Positions 1-7,608 are shown, counted from the first letter of the stretch. The stretch: 64,000 nt of DNA from Pelagibacteraceae bacterium AG-470-E16 (GCA_003209195.1 QCSF01000001.1:62001-126000), one strand, 5' to 3'. The notes: generated by a model not told the origin, from the sequence alone. Numbers and translations are program-made.

Positions 1-373
1 CAAAATCTGAAGCATCTTTAAACAAAACTCTTGTTACATATTTTTTTCCAGTACTTTTTTTATAAACTTCCCATGTATCCTCTATAGCTTGGGAATAACC
101 TAACGAACTTGATTTTCTTTTCCAAGGAATAACCTTGAATAACTTTGTTCTTTCAGGTCTAGCAAGCCAATCATATCCACTTTCTTTTTTTATAATAGCC
201 ATTTGTAACTCAATTGGCGCTCCCCACTTTCTTTGAGAGGCATTTGCAAACTTGTACCATAAATATTTTTCATTAAATATAGCGCATGCATTAACAGTGT
301 TTTTTGGAATAGAACTGCAGGCAAAAATGAAAAAAAACGACAAAAATAAAAAATTTTTTTTTAACTGATTCAT
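1..373 (-). CDS. Lipoprotein with lytic transglycosylase (SLT-type) domain, 5' part only
   Basis: This reading frame is not in the ORF track because it runs off the left edge; I translated it by hand from ATG at 373. Residues 1-18 form a hydrophobic signal peptide ending in a lipobox (IFAC), so Cys19 should be lipidated and the protein anchored in a membrane facing the periplasm. What follows (NACAIFNEK, RKWGAP, AIIKKES with a candidate catalytic Glu64, IPWKRKSSSLGYSQA) matches, from memory, the alphaproteobacterial SLT-domain lipoproteins that cleave peptidoglycan. It is divergent from selO with a 40-base gap. About 124 residues are visible and the C-terminal part is missing. The family call is quite sure; the exact substrate is not. 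Confidence 0.8.
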   Translation of the reverse strand, partial: MNQLKKNFLFLSFFFIFACSSIPKNTVNACAIFNEKYLWYKFANASQRKWGAPIELQMAIIKKESGYDWLARPERTKLFKVIPWKRKSSSLGYSQAIEDTWEVYKKSTGKKYVTRVLFKDASDF

Positions 374-413
374 TAAATGATATAATAAAATACAATTTAT
401 ATGAGTAAAGAAA

Positions 414-1868
414 ATGATAGAAAAACTAGGATTTAATTTTGAAAATACTTACGCCAGTTTGCCTGAAATTATGGCAACGAAAATATCTCCTACTACAGTA
501 AAAAAACCAGAATTAGTAATTTTAAATCAGACATTAGCTAATTCTTTAGGACTTGATTTCTCTAAAGTTTCGGATAATCAAAGTGCAGAAATATTATCTG
601 GAAATAAACTTATCAAAGGTTCTATTCCACTAGCACAAGCTTATTGCGGTCATCAATTTGGTAGCTTTGTTATGCTAGGAGATGGGAGAGCCATTTTATT
701 AGGAGAACACTTAGACTCAAAAAAACAAAGATGGGATATACAATTAAAAGGTTCTGGTAAAACACCTTACTCTAGGGGGGGGGATGGTCGAGCTGCATTA
801 AGTCCTATGCTTAGGGAATATATTATTAGTGAAGCAATTCATTTTATGAATATTCCGACAACAAGGAGTTTAGCAGTTGTTAAGACAGGTGAGGATGTGT
901 TGAGAGAAACTTTACAACAAGGAGCAGTTTTAACACGTATTGCTTCCTCTCATTTACGAGTAGGCACATTTCAATATATTGCTTCAAAACAAGATATAAC
1001 TACACTTAAAACTTTAGTTAATTATTCTATTGAGCGTCATTATCCAGAATTATTTCAAGCACAAAATAAAGCAATTGCGTTGTTTAACTCTGTAATGAAA
1101 AGACAAATAAAACTTATAGTAAATTGGATGCGTGTTTCTTTTATTCATGGTGTAATGAATACAGATAATATGTCAATTTCAGGTGAAAGTATTGATTATG
1201 GCCCATGCGCGTTCATGGATCACTATGATGCCAAAACGGTATTCAGTTCTATAGATCACTATGGTCGTTACGCATTTGGTAGTCAACCAATTATTGGACA
1301 ATGGAATTTAGCAAGATTTCTAGAAAGTCTATTTCCTCTTCTCGATCGAAATGAAAAAAAAGCTGAAAAAATCGCCAATGTATTGATCAAAAAATATGAA
1401 AATTTGTTTGCTGAGGAATATCATCAGATGATGAAAAATAAACTAGGTATGATTTCAGATGAAGATCAAGATAAAAATATGATGAGTGATTTATTTAAAA
1501 TGATGCATAAAAATCAAGCCGATTACAATAATACATTTAGGTATTTGATTAATGGAAAATTCCCACAAGGAAAACTTCTAAATGATCCAGACTTTATTAT
1601 TTGGGAAGCGCAGTGGAAAAAACGTCTGTCTAAAAATCAAAATAGTGAGGACGCTTATCAATTAATGATGAAACATAATCCTGTATTTATTCCAAGAAAT
1701 CATAAGGTTGAGCAAGCGCTAGCAGCAGCGGATAAAGGTGATATGTCAAAATTTTTATCTTTGTATGAGGTTATCACAAAGCCTTATGTTGAAAATGCCG
1801 ATCTTGAAGAATACGCAAAACCTGCTCCGGCATCAGATCGTGTATATAAAACATATTGCGGAACTTAG
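414..1868 (+). CDS. selO: SelO family protein adenylyltransferase (UPF0061)
   Basis: SelO is a pseudokinase-fold enzyme that transfers AMP from ATP to protein hydroxyl groups and is linked to redox stress. The family signature YCGHQFGSF (about 77-85) with GDGRA is present, as are the glycine loop region QLKGSGKTPYSRGG (110-123) and the metal and active-site segment HGVMNTDNM (245-253) with IDYGP (260-264). Length 484 matches the bacterial family (about 480). The C-terminus YKTYCGT keeps the conserved near-terminal Cys, where eukaryotic relatives carry selenocysteine. A run of nine G residues at 775-783 encodes part of the RGGDG segment and is odd in this AT-rich genome. The start at 414 has only a weak AAAGAAA upstream. 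It is divergent from the lipoprotein gene. Confidence 0.93.
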   Translation: MIEKLGFNFENTYASLPEIMATKISPTTVKKPELVILNQTLANSLGLDFSKVSDNQSAEILSGNKLIKGSIPLAQAYCGHQFGSFVMLGDGRAILLGEHLDSKKQRWDIQLKGSGKTPYSRGGDGRAALSPMLREYIISEAIHFMNIPTTRSLAVVKTGEDVLRETLQQGAVLTRIASSHLRVGTFQYIASKQDITTLKTLVNYSIERHYPELFQAQNKAIALFNSVMKRQIKLIVNWMRVSFIHGVMNTDNMSISGESIDYGPCAFMDHYDAKTVFSSIDHYGRYAFGSQPIIGQWNLARFLESLFPLLDRNEKKAEKIANVLIKKYENLFAEEYHQMMKNKLGMISDEDQDKNMMSDLFKMMHKNQADYNNTFRYLINGKFPQGKLLNDPDFIIWEAQWKKRLSKNQNSEDAYQLMMKHNPVFIPRNHKVEQALAAADKGDMSKFLSLYEVITKPYVENADLEEYAKPAPASDRVYKTYCGT

Positions 1869-1889
1869 TTATTATTTTAAAGTAAAACA

Positions 1890-1988
1890 ATGAATATTAA
1901 AAAAATTAATAAAACAAGAAAAAAACTTACAAAATTTATTAATAAAGTTAATAAATTTAATAAAAAAAAAAAGAAAGGAAAAAAATGA
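1890..1988 (+). CDS. Possible 32-residue lysine-rich peptide
   Basis: A short frame not in the ORF track starts at ATG 1890 and ends with a TGA that overlaps the ATG of the next gene (ATGA at 1985-1988). The product would be about half Lys and Asn with no hydrophobic segment. The overlap suggests translational coupling, but the stretch is extremely A-rich, and such frames arise easily by chance in this base composition. There is no strong Shine-Dalgarno sequence ahead of it. I list it as a possibility only; it may simply be the leader of the DUF4149 gene. Confidence 0.25.
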   Translation: MNIKKINKTRKKLTKFINKVNKFNKKKKKGKK

Positions 1989-2374
1989 GCGAACAGATTA
2001 TTATGAATCTTATATCTTTAGTATTGGGTATTATGTTATTTTTTTCATTTATCTTAGCTCCGATGATTTTTAAAGTTTTGTCACCAGAAAACGCTGGTAT
2101 ATTCGTACGTGCAATTTTTCCTTATTATTATTTAGTAAATTTACTTATACTTGGTGTGATTTCTATTTTTTATATTTTTTATAAAACATTTACCTTAGAC
2201 TTTTATTTAATCTTAACTACAGCATTATTGTTTCTTTTTAACTTAATTTTTTTAATGCCTAAAATTAATCAACACAAAGACCAAAAAAATGAAAGGGCTT
2301 TTAAAATCTCTCATTTTATTTCTGTGATTATAAACTTTTCACAACTTATCGCTCTCGGTATTATATTAATATAA
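1985..2374 (+). CDS. DUF4149 family integral membrane protein
   Basis: This is a 129-residue membrane protein with four predicted hydrophobic segments (about 8-28, 45-65, 72-92 and 108-128). The first reads LVLGIMLFFSFILAPMIF and is followed by an AGIFVRAIFPYYY segment, which resembles the DUF4149/TMEM205 family from memory. The function of that family is unknown. The start is preceded by a good ribosome binding site (AAAGAAAGGAAAAA). It lies 116 bases after selO in the same direction and may share its transcript. Confidence 0.7.
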   Translation: MSEQIIMNLISLVLGIMLFFSFILAPMIFKVLSPENAGIFVRAIFPYYYLVNLLILGVISIFYIFYKTFTLDFYLILTTALLFLFNLIFLMPKINQHKDQKNERAFKISHFISVIINFSQLIALGIILI

Positions 2375-2395
2375 AAGATTTAATACTTAGGCGCT

Positions 2396-2698
2396 TTAAG
2401 CGATTCTGTTCTTAAAATTATTTAAAATACTCTCTACTTTTTTATAGTTCCCAGAAAGTGAATTTTTTGTATCAATATAATACCTGTCAAGCTTGTTCAT
2501 ATCATAATTGATTTCTTCAAAAATTTTTATTGCTTCATCGTGACTTCTCTTAAGTTCAAATGCCAATCCTTTTAGTTTGGCGTCGTTACTTTCTTCAGCA
2601 ATTTTTTTGGAAATTATACTTGCCCTTTTTAACAAAGCGAAAGCTTCTTCCTCTTTCTTTACATCTTTCTTTTTAAAAATATTTAAAAATGAAAACAT
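2396..2698 (-). CDS. Small helical protein of unknown function
   Basis: I do not recognise this 100-residue protein. It begins with a short hydrophobic and basic stretch (MFSFLNIFKKKDVKKEEE) and is otherwise rich in charged residues with a heptad-like pattern, so a helical, possibly coiled-coil, cytoplasmic protein is likely. It has no Cys and no clear membrane segment. It lies 31 bases downstream of the DUF2061 gene on the same strand and could be co-transcribed with it, which would put it under the same palindromic site. Codon use looks like its neighbours. Confidence 0.6.
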   Translation of the reverse strand: MFSFLNIFKKKDVKKEEEAFALLKRASIISKKIAEESNDAKLKGLAFELKRSHDEAIKIFEEINYDMNKLDRYYIDTKNSLSGNYKKVESILNNFKNRIA

Positions 2699-2729
2699 TA
2701 AGAATATACTATGATGATTTGTTAAAAAT

Positions 2730-2963
2730 TTAAACTGATTTAGATTTAAAGTTTTTAGTCCACATTTTATCTAATATGTAATACCAAAAACCATTTATTG
2801 TTGGCTCTACCATAGCCACTAAGCCGGCTTCAAATAAACTAGCACCTGTTAAAACAGATACAACTGTCATTGCAATAATTACATGACCACAGGTATAAAC
2901 TAATGCTCTACCCAAGCTCGTGCCTGCAATCACATTAAAAATTTCTTTTTTTAATTCTGTCAT
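2730..2963 (-). CDS. DUF2061-type small membrane protein, candidate manganese importer (MntX-like)
   Basis: This is a 77-residue protein with two predicted membrane helices (about 19-41 and 43-62) and a conserved-looking end EPTINGFWYYILDKMW, which resembles DUF2061 proteins from memory. The gene is divergent from mntR, and a perfect 22-base palindrome lies 1 base upstream of its ATG, so repression by MntR is a reasonable inference. A small inner-membrane manganese importer called MntX has been described in Roseovarius and vibrios and noted in a SAR11 strain. Whether this protein is MntX cannot be settled without alignment. The membrane protein call is firm; the manganese role is inferred from context. 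Confidence 0.6.
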   Translation of the reverse strand: MTELKKEIFNVIAGTSLGRALVYTCGHVIIAMTVVSVLTGASLFEAGLVAMVEPTINGFWYYILDKMWTKNFKSKSV

Positions 2964-2964
2964 A

Positions 2965-2986
2965 AAGTTTAGCCTTGGCTAAACTT
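2965..2986. promoter_or_regulatory. Perfect palindrome, likely MntR operator
   Basis: AAGTTTAGCC and GGCTAAACTT are exact reverse complements separated by TT. The core TAGC-N4-GCTA has the same spacing as the E. coli MntR site core as I remember it. The site lies between the divergent DUF2061 gene (ATG at 2963) and mntR, where it could control both. No T-run follows on either strand, so a terminator is unlikely. Confidence 0.7.
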
Positions 2987-2991
2987 ATTAC

Positions 2992-3020
2992 TTGTCATTC
3001 AAAAAAGCAAATGCTAATTT
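2992..3020 (+). promoter_or_regulatory. Candidate sigma-70 promoter of mntR
   Basis: TTGTCA at 2992-2997 and TAATTT at 3015-3020 are separated by 17 bases. The palindrome ends 5 bases upstream of the -35 element, so a bound MntR dimer could interfere with polymerase. The match to consensus is moderate. Confidence 0.4.
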
Positions 3021-3041
3021 AAGATTAATTTGGTAAAAATT

Positions 3042-3458
3042 ATGAAAATATCTAGATCTAGTAGTCCAGAAAACTTTAGCACCACTAAAACCAGAAAAAA
3101 TATCGAACTTTTTGAGGATTATGTTGAAGCTATTAACGAAATTAATTTCAACAAAGGTTTCGTAAAGAATGTAGATCTTTGTAAATACTTTGGTGTTTCA
3201 AACGCTACAGTGTGCAAGAATATAAAAAGATTAATTAAAGAAGAGCTGGTTGAAAGTGAAAAGTATAGAAGTATTTTTTTAACAAAAGCCGGAAAAATAT
3301 TAGCTGAGAAGTCAAATACAAGACATGAAGTACTTTATAAATTTTTAACTAAACTTGGAGTACCAATTAGAATAGCTGAGATTGATTCTGAAGGTATGGA
3401 GCATCATGTCAGTAAGGAAACTCTTAATATTATGAAAAAATTTAATAATTCTAATTAA
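3042..3458 (+). CDS. mntR: MntR, manganese-responsive DtxR-family regulator
   Basis: This is a DtxR/MntR-type metal-dependent repressor of about 138 residues. A winged helix spans roughly 20-80, with the recognition helix region VSNATVCKNIKRLIKEELVE. The metal-binding and dimerisation part follows, with RHEVLYKFL and EGMEHHVSKETL carrying the Glu and His residues typical of MntR. The ORF track begins at TTG 3030; I prefer ATG 3042, four codons later, because neither has a strong ribosome site and ATG is the commoner start. The palindrome upstream suggests autoregulation and control of the divergent DUF2061 gene. The 3' end overlaps the convergent deacetylase by 8 bases. Confidence 0.85.
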   Translation: MKISRSSSPENFSTTKTRKNIELFEDYVEAINEINFNKGFVKNVDLCKYFGVSNATVCKNIKRLIKEELVESEKYRSIFLTKAGKILAEKSNTRHEVLYKFLTKLGVPIRIAEIDSEGMEHHVSKETLNIMKKFNNSN

Positions 3459-4464
3459 CTACGCTGTACTGATAACCAAACCATTTAATTAATCCACCTG
3501 CTGCTGGCATTGTACAATTAACCCGTCCTCGTCTTTTTTTAAATGGCAAATCAAAAATTAATTCAACTTCACTGTCACTAATAAAGTTTAATTTGGTATT
3601 TTTCCAGCTTCCGCCTGAATTATCAAAACAATTAATACTTTTCACGTTTTCGTTAAATTCTAATTTCATGTTTGTAGGGTTATTTTTTGAATTCAAAAGA
3701 ATTGTTCTTGGTTCATATGACTTTAAATTAAAAGCCCTAGATCTTAGAATACTTTTAAATCGTTTTAACTTTCCATAATTTTCATTTAAGCTAAATCTTG
3801 GCAGATAGTAGATATTTTCATTTAAACTTATGACGCCTGAATGCTGGCCAAAAATAATTTTATATTTAAATGTTTTAATAAGTTCTATTAAATCCGAACT
3901 TGTTTCACCAAATGTATGAGCATATAAATCTGGAATAAATTTTAATTCTTTTAAATAATTTTTATGTGATTTTTCTATATCCTTTTTCACCTCACTAATT
4001 TTCATATCAACAAAATACTCGTGACTCCAAGAATGACCACCGATAGTTACTAAACCAGAGTTTTTTAATTCTCTAATTTGATCCCAAGTCATGTAGTTTG
4101 GATGATTGTTATTTATTTCTCTTGTGTTAACAAAAATAATAAAAGGAATTTTTTTTTCTTTTAATATAGGCCAGGCATTCTCGTAAAAGCTTTTAAAAGA
4201 GTCATCTACGGTAAGAAGAATATATCTTTTTTCAAATTTCTCTCTCTTAAGTATTTTTCTTTTAAATATAGATGGATTGATAAACTCCATACCGCTTTTT
4301 TCAATTTCATTAATATGGTTTTGAAACATTTCTACAGAAACATTGGTGCTCGGATATTTTGCCTCTCCTACGCGATGATACATTAAAGAGATAATACCCA
4401 TTTCATCCGAAACTGATTGAAGCGGAATAAAAGAAAATAAAAAAATAAATATAACTTTTCTCAT
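3451..4464 (-). CDS. Secreted polysaccharide deacetylase (NodB-like, CE4)
   Basis: An N-terminal signal peptide (about 1-19, ending SVSDE) suggests export. The NodB fold is shown by LMYHRVG (about 27-33), the catalytic and metal region LLTVDDSFKSF with paired Asp, and the metal-binding GGHSWSH (about 143-149). Family members remove N- or O-acetyl groups from cell-surface sugars or peptidoglycan. The C-terminal 100 residues lie outside the catalytic domain and read like a small beta domain. The gene follows a DUF6134 gene with a 4-base ATGA overlap, so the two are very likely one operon of exported proteins. The substrate is unknown. Confidence 0.82.
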   Translation of the reverse strand: MRKVIFIFLFSFIPLQSVSDEMGIISLMYHRVGEAKYPSTNVSVEMFQNHINEIEKSGMEFINPSIFKRKILKREKFEKRYILLTVDDSFKSFYENAWPILKEKKIPFIIFVNTREINNNHPNYMTWDQIRELKNSGLVTIGGHSWSHEYFVDMKISEVKKDIEKSHKNYLKELKFIPDLYAHTFGETSSDLIELIKTFKYKIIFGQHSGVISLNENIYYLPRFSLNENYGKLKRFKSILRSRAFNLKSYEPRTILLNSKNNPTNMKLEFNENVKSINCFDNSGGSWKNTKLNFISDSEVELIFDLPFKKRRGRVNCTMPAAGGLIKWFGYQYSVVN

Positions 4465-5144
4465 TTATTTAATTCGTATCCTTTATTTAAATCATACCCT
4501 TTAAGTTTATATTCCCATTTTCCTTTTTTATATAACTCCTGATGCACTATCATATTAGTTTTTTTATCGAACCATATTTGAGTTTTAAGTTCTTTACCTC
4601 TTATATCGAAGACTTTTGTATCAAAAGTTTGATTTAAAACTGTAAGCTTTTCTTCTTTCAAAAATCTTACTTTTTGATCTTGTATTTTGCAAGTAATTCC
4701 AGAAACTTGAATTGGAACAGTAAGAATATCATGATTCCAATAAGATGAAATTAAAAATAGTTTTTCAAAAAATCCATTATATTTTGTTCCATTAATTTTA
4801 TATTTATTTTTTTTTAGCACTATGTCACAAAATTTTGACTTTCCGTTATCGTCGGTTATTGATTTAAAACTGACTAATTTTCCTGATTTATTGTAAATTT
4901 CAGTACCTTTAGACTGATATTTATAAAGTGTGATACCAAATTTTTTAATTCCAAATTCAATAGTATTTTTTACTTCTACATTTCCATTTTTATTCCATTT
5001 AAAATTAATTAAATGTGTGCCTGCATACTTGGCGTTACGATAAATTTCAAATTCTAGATTCTGAATATTAGAGTGATGAAATATATGAGCATTGCAAAAA
5101 CCTATATTTAATGTGATCAATAAAAAGTATATAAATGTCTTCAT
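4461..5144 (-). CDS. DUF6134 family periplasmic protein
   Basis: This 227-residue protein starts with a signal peptide (about 1-19, ending FCNA) and then reads as a beta-rich domain. The pattern LEFEIYRNAKYAGTH, ITLYKYQSKGTEIYN and ITDDNGK resembles the alphaproteobacterial DUF6134 family, whose function is unknown. It is the first gene of a two-gene unit with the polysaccharide deacetylase, which points to the cell envelope. A strong promoter was not obvious in the 54 bases before it. The family call is from memory of the pattern. Confidence 0.65.
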   Translation of the reverse strand: MKTFIYFLLITLNIGFCNAHIFHHSNIQNLEFEIYRNAKYAGTHLINFKWNKNGNVEVKNTIEFGIKKFGITLYKYQSKGTEIYNKSGKLVSFKSITDDNGKSKFCDIVLKKNKYKINGTKYNGFFEKLFLISSYWNHDILTVPIQVSGITCKIQDQKVRFLKEEKLTVLNQTFDTKVFDIRGKELKTQIWFDKKTNMIVHQELYKKGKWEYKLKGYDLNKGYELNK

Positions 5145-5198
5145 TTAATATTCATATCTTGTAATGAAAATTCTTAAAAGTAAAAGAGATCTTATTTT

Positions 5199-6107
5199 AT
5201 GTCATTAGATGTATTTTTAAAATTAATTGAAGTAATTTTTCCAGTATTTTTCATAATTGGAATAGGTTATTTGTTTGGTAAAAAAAACCCTAATTTTAAT
5301 AATGGCATTATTACATCTTTTGCAGGCAAAATTGGGGTACCCTCACTATTATTTTACTCGCTGGCAGCATCTAGTACTTTGAATTTTCATACTTTTATTA
5401 AGTTTGGATTTATAACGTTTCTATTAGTTGGCTGTTTCGCAATAATTGGAATTATAATACTCAAGATTTTAAGAAGAGATATAGTATCAGAATTGAGTCC
5501 AATAATTTTACCTAATACCGCGAATTTAGGATTACCTATCTGCTTATTCGCCTATGGAGAAAAAGGTTTTTCAATAGCAAGTTCAATTGCTGTTATAGTG
5601 ATGTTTTTGCATTTCACATTAGGAATTTTTATTGCTAGTAAAAAATTTAGCTTAAAGCCTCTTTTGGAATCTATACCAATGTATATTTTATTATTATCTA
5701 GCTTGATGCTTTACTATGAGATTGAAGCTCCAATTTTTTTAGTAAATACGACAATGCTGATAGGTTATGCTGCTATTTTTTTAATACTAACCTCACTCGG
5801 CTTTACTTTAAGTGGACTTAAAACTAAAAATTTTAAAAAAAACCTCGTAATATCTTTAACTAGATTAACCATTGGTCCAATAATTGCTATAATCATAATT
5901 AAATATTTTAAATTAACAGGTTATGAAGCTGGTGTCCTGTTGATTTGTGCATCAATGCCATCAGCTATATTAAATTTTCTTTTGGCAAAAATGTATTCTA
6001 CCAAGGAGAATTCGGATAACATTGCTTCTGTTATTGTGATAACTACAACTTTAGGATTTTTTACAATTCCAATTATTGTTTTTTTATCTTTAAAGTTTTT
6101 TAATTAA
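5199..6107 (+). CDS. AEC family (auxin efflux carrier-like) permease
   Basis: This is a 302-residue integral membrane protein with about ten hydrophobic segments in the two-times-five arrangement of the AEC family (MLE/YfdV type), which carries small organic acids. Supporting segments are FPVFFIIGIGYLFGKK near the N-terminus, the polar motif LPNTANLGLPICLFAYG (about 105-121) inside a membrane segment, and CASMPSAILNFLLA (about 250-263) in the second half. It stands alone, divergent from the DUF6134 gene and directly abutting a convergent small gene at 6107/6108. The substrate cannot be read from sequence. Confidence 0.85.
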   Translation: MSLDVFLKLIEVIFPVFFIIGIGYLFGKKNPNFNNGIITSFAGKIGVPSLLFYSLAASSTLNFHTFIKFGFITFLLVGCFAIIGIIILKILRRDIVSELSPIILPNTANLGLPICLFAYGEKGFSIASSIAVIVMFLHFTLGIFIASKKFSLKPLLESIPMYILLLSSLMLYYEIEAPIFLVNTTMLIGYAAIFLILTSLGFTLSGLKTKNFKKNLVISLTRLTIGPIIAIIIIKYFKLTGYEAGVLLICASMPSAILNFLLAKMYSTKENSDNIASVIVITTTLGFFTIPIIVFLSLKFFN

Positions 6108-6410
6108 TTATTTTTTTGGTTCTTTCTTTGACTCTTTTTCTGTGGGTGATTTTTGTGGAGAACTACTCATATTATTTTGTTGCAAATATTTACCAACATA
6201 TCCTCTGTTATATGTAAACAAATATGGGTCTTGTCTGACTAATCCTGCACAATATGCTGTTGTATCATCAGTTTTAATTCCCTTTGATTGGATATCCTTT
6301 TTACAATTATTTAAATATCTTACATCTCTATATTGCTCTTCGATTTGTAGTCCTAAAAACATTGCGAGCATAATTGCAATAATAAATAATAATATATTTG
6401 TGCCTTTCAT
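6108..6410 (-). CDS. Single-pass membrane protein of unknown function
   Basis: I do not recognise this 100-residue protein. It has one N-terminal membrane segment (about 5-21), then a short soluble domain with two Cys (in NNCKKDIQ and AYCAGLV) that could form a disulfide, and a Lys- and Ser-rich tail. The arrangement suggests an inner-membrane protein facing the periplasm. I prefer it to the opposite-strand 107-residue frame because its composition (signal-anchor, polar domain, basic tail) is protein-like. Its stop abuts the stop of the AEC permease. Confidence 0.6.
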   Translation of the reverse strand: MKGTNILLFIIAIMLAMFLGLQIEEQYRDVRYLNNCKKDIQSKGIKTDDTTAYCAGLVRQDPYLFTYNRGYVGKYLQQNNMSSSPQKSPTEKESKKEPKK

Positions 6411-6524
6411 AATTCTTGTAGGTATTTTGTATCGACTAAGATGTCAATTTAATTGGGGCGAGTAATATGTCAAAAAAAAACTACATAATTAAATACTCTT
6501 TAAGTTCGGGTTTATTATATAGTC

Positions 6525-6630
6525 TTCAGAGTGTGCACGAATATTGCACTCACGCAATGTTACAAGCATTCGAGGTATAGAGTTCTCTGGCTGTTGCTGG
6601 TTTAAGGCATCAATTGTGAAACTCTATAAA
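6525..6630 (+). other. Possible structured RNA or small ORF in a 400-base gap
   Basis: The gap 6411-6811 has no long gene. Between 6530 and 6627 the base composition is more balanced than its surroundings, and there are inverted repeats. GAGTGTGCA and TGCACTC flank a short loop (about 6530-6552). TATAGAGTT (6566-6574) and AACTCTATA (6619-6627) are exact complements enclosing a weaker inner pair. A 37-codon frame (ATG 6467 to TAG 6580) with GGGGCGAG upstream overlaps the left half. I could not match 6S, tmRNA or RNase P motifs. The strand is uncertain. The rest of the gap shows only AT-rich sequence and the promoter-like site listed next. Confidence 0.3.
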
Positions 6631-6712
6631 ACTTAGATTTCTCCTTAAACTAATTGTTAAACCTTTTAACTCATGACTGTAAATTATTTTTTTACCATAT
6701 TATATGGTTTTG

Positions 6713-6743
6713 TTGCACACATTAGTTATGCAAATTATGCATA
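6713..6743 (+). promoter_or_regulatory. Candidate promoter with inverted repeat ahead of the glyoxalase gene
   Basis: TTGCAC (6713-6718) and TATGCA (6736-6741) are 17 bases apart and could be a promoter. TATGCA-N5-TGCATA (6727-6743) is an inverted repeat overlapping the proposed -10 element and could be an operator. The leader to the start codon at 6812 would be about 65 bases. Confidence 0.3.
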
Positions 6744-6811
6744 TATTGTTTTGTACCCTTTTTTTCAAGTGTAAAAAGATGTATTCTTAAATTAACATTA
6801 AAGGAGTTATC

Positions 6812-7363
6812 ATGAGTCATTGCGAAAAAATCGAGGGTATTAAAGATCCTGATAATGAGTCGAAAAGTTACATATTTAACCATATGATGCTTAGAATTAA
6901 AGATCCAAAGAAATCATTAGAATTTTATTCAAAAATAATGGGAATGAGAATGGTAAAAAAATTTGATTTTCCCTCAATGAAATTCTCTTTATACTTTTTA
7001 GGTAATCTATCAGATGAGGAAGTAAAAAATGTTCCAGCAGATTCTTATGAAAGATCAGTTTGGACGTTTAAACAAAAGGGCCTTTTAGAATTGACGCATA
7101 ATTGGGGTGCGGAAAACGACGACAGCGTAAAATTTCACGATGGAAATGTTGAGCCAAAAGGGTTTGGTCATATTTGTTTTTCGGTACCTGATGTTTACGC
7201 AGCGTGTAAAAGGTTTGAGCAATATAAAATGGAATTTATCAAAAAGCCTGACGATGGATCGATGAAACCTTTGGCTTTTGTCAAGGATCCTGATGGCTAT
7301 TGGATAGAGATAATAGAAGCAAATGCAACTGCTAATATTGCGAAAAAATTAGGCAAAATTTAA
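6812..7363 (+). CDS. gloA: Glyoxalase I (lactoylglutathione lyase), VOC superfamily
   Basis: The enzyme isomerises the methylglyoxal-glutathione hemithioacetal to S-lactoylglutathione. The two VOC halves are visible: HMMLRIKDPKKSLEFY from residue 24 and the second half from about 117 (GFGHICFSVPDV). Expected metal ligands are His24, Glu93 (LELTHNWG), His120 and Glu166 (YWIEIIEAN). At 183 residues it belongs to the longer class resembling eukaryotic and Pseudomonas enzymes rather than the 135-residue E. coli type. The start is set by a strong AAAGGAG six bases upstream. The next pathway enzyme, glyoxalase II (gloB), is at 58.4 kb. Confidence 0.88.
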   Translation: MSHCEKIEGIKDPDNESKSYIFNHMMLRIKDPKKSLEFYSKIMGMRMVKKFDFPSMKFSLYFLGNLSDEEVKNVPADSYERSVWTFKQKGLLELTHNWGAENDDSVKFHDGNVEPKGFGHICFSVPDVYAACKRFEQYKMEFIKKPDDGSMKPLAFVKDPDGYWIEIIEANATANIAKKLGKI

Positions 7364-7422
7364 ATTAATTTTTAAAAAACAGCTTTAAAGTTAAACACAA
7401 AGAATACTTTTGCGTGAATTAT

Positions 7423-7470
7423 AAAGTATATTGCAGGGCATTATTTTTGAAAATAATATACTTTAATTTT
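7423..7470 (+). terminator. Inverted repeat followed by T-rich tract, possible terminator
   Basis: AAAGTATATT (7423-7432) and AATATACTTT (7455-7464) are exact complements with a 22-base loop, followed by AATTTT. It lies 60 bases after the glyoxalase stop. The stem is AT-rich and the loop is long, so it may be a weak terminator or another RNA structure. Confidence 0.35.
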
Positions 7471-7608
7471 ATTAAAATTTTTGTTAACGTTATAAAAAAT
7501 TAATTCTGTAAAATTTTATATCTTAATCTTTAAGAGAGGCTTAGTTTTAAACTCAATTTATATAAAAAAATTAATAAGACTTTATTATTTATAAGATTTA
7601 ATAAATCT

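Noticed and set aside
6142-6465. 107-residue plus-strand ORF opposite the small membrane gene
   Set aside because: Its composition (Cys- and Leu-rich without pattern) looks like an antisense shadow, while the minus-strand frame has a signal-anchor and a normal polar domain.
6525-6630. Assignment of the structured island as 6S RNA, tmRNA or RNase P RNA
   Set aside because: None of the conserved motifs of those RNAs that I know could be found; only the inverted repeats support structure.
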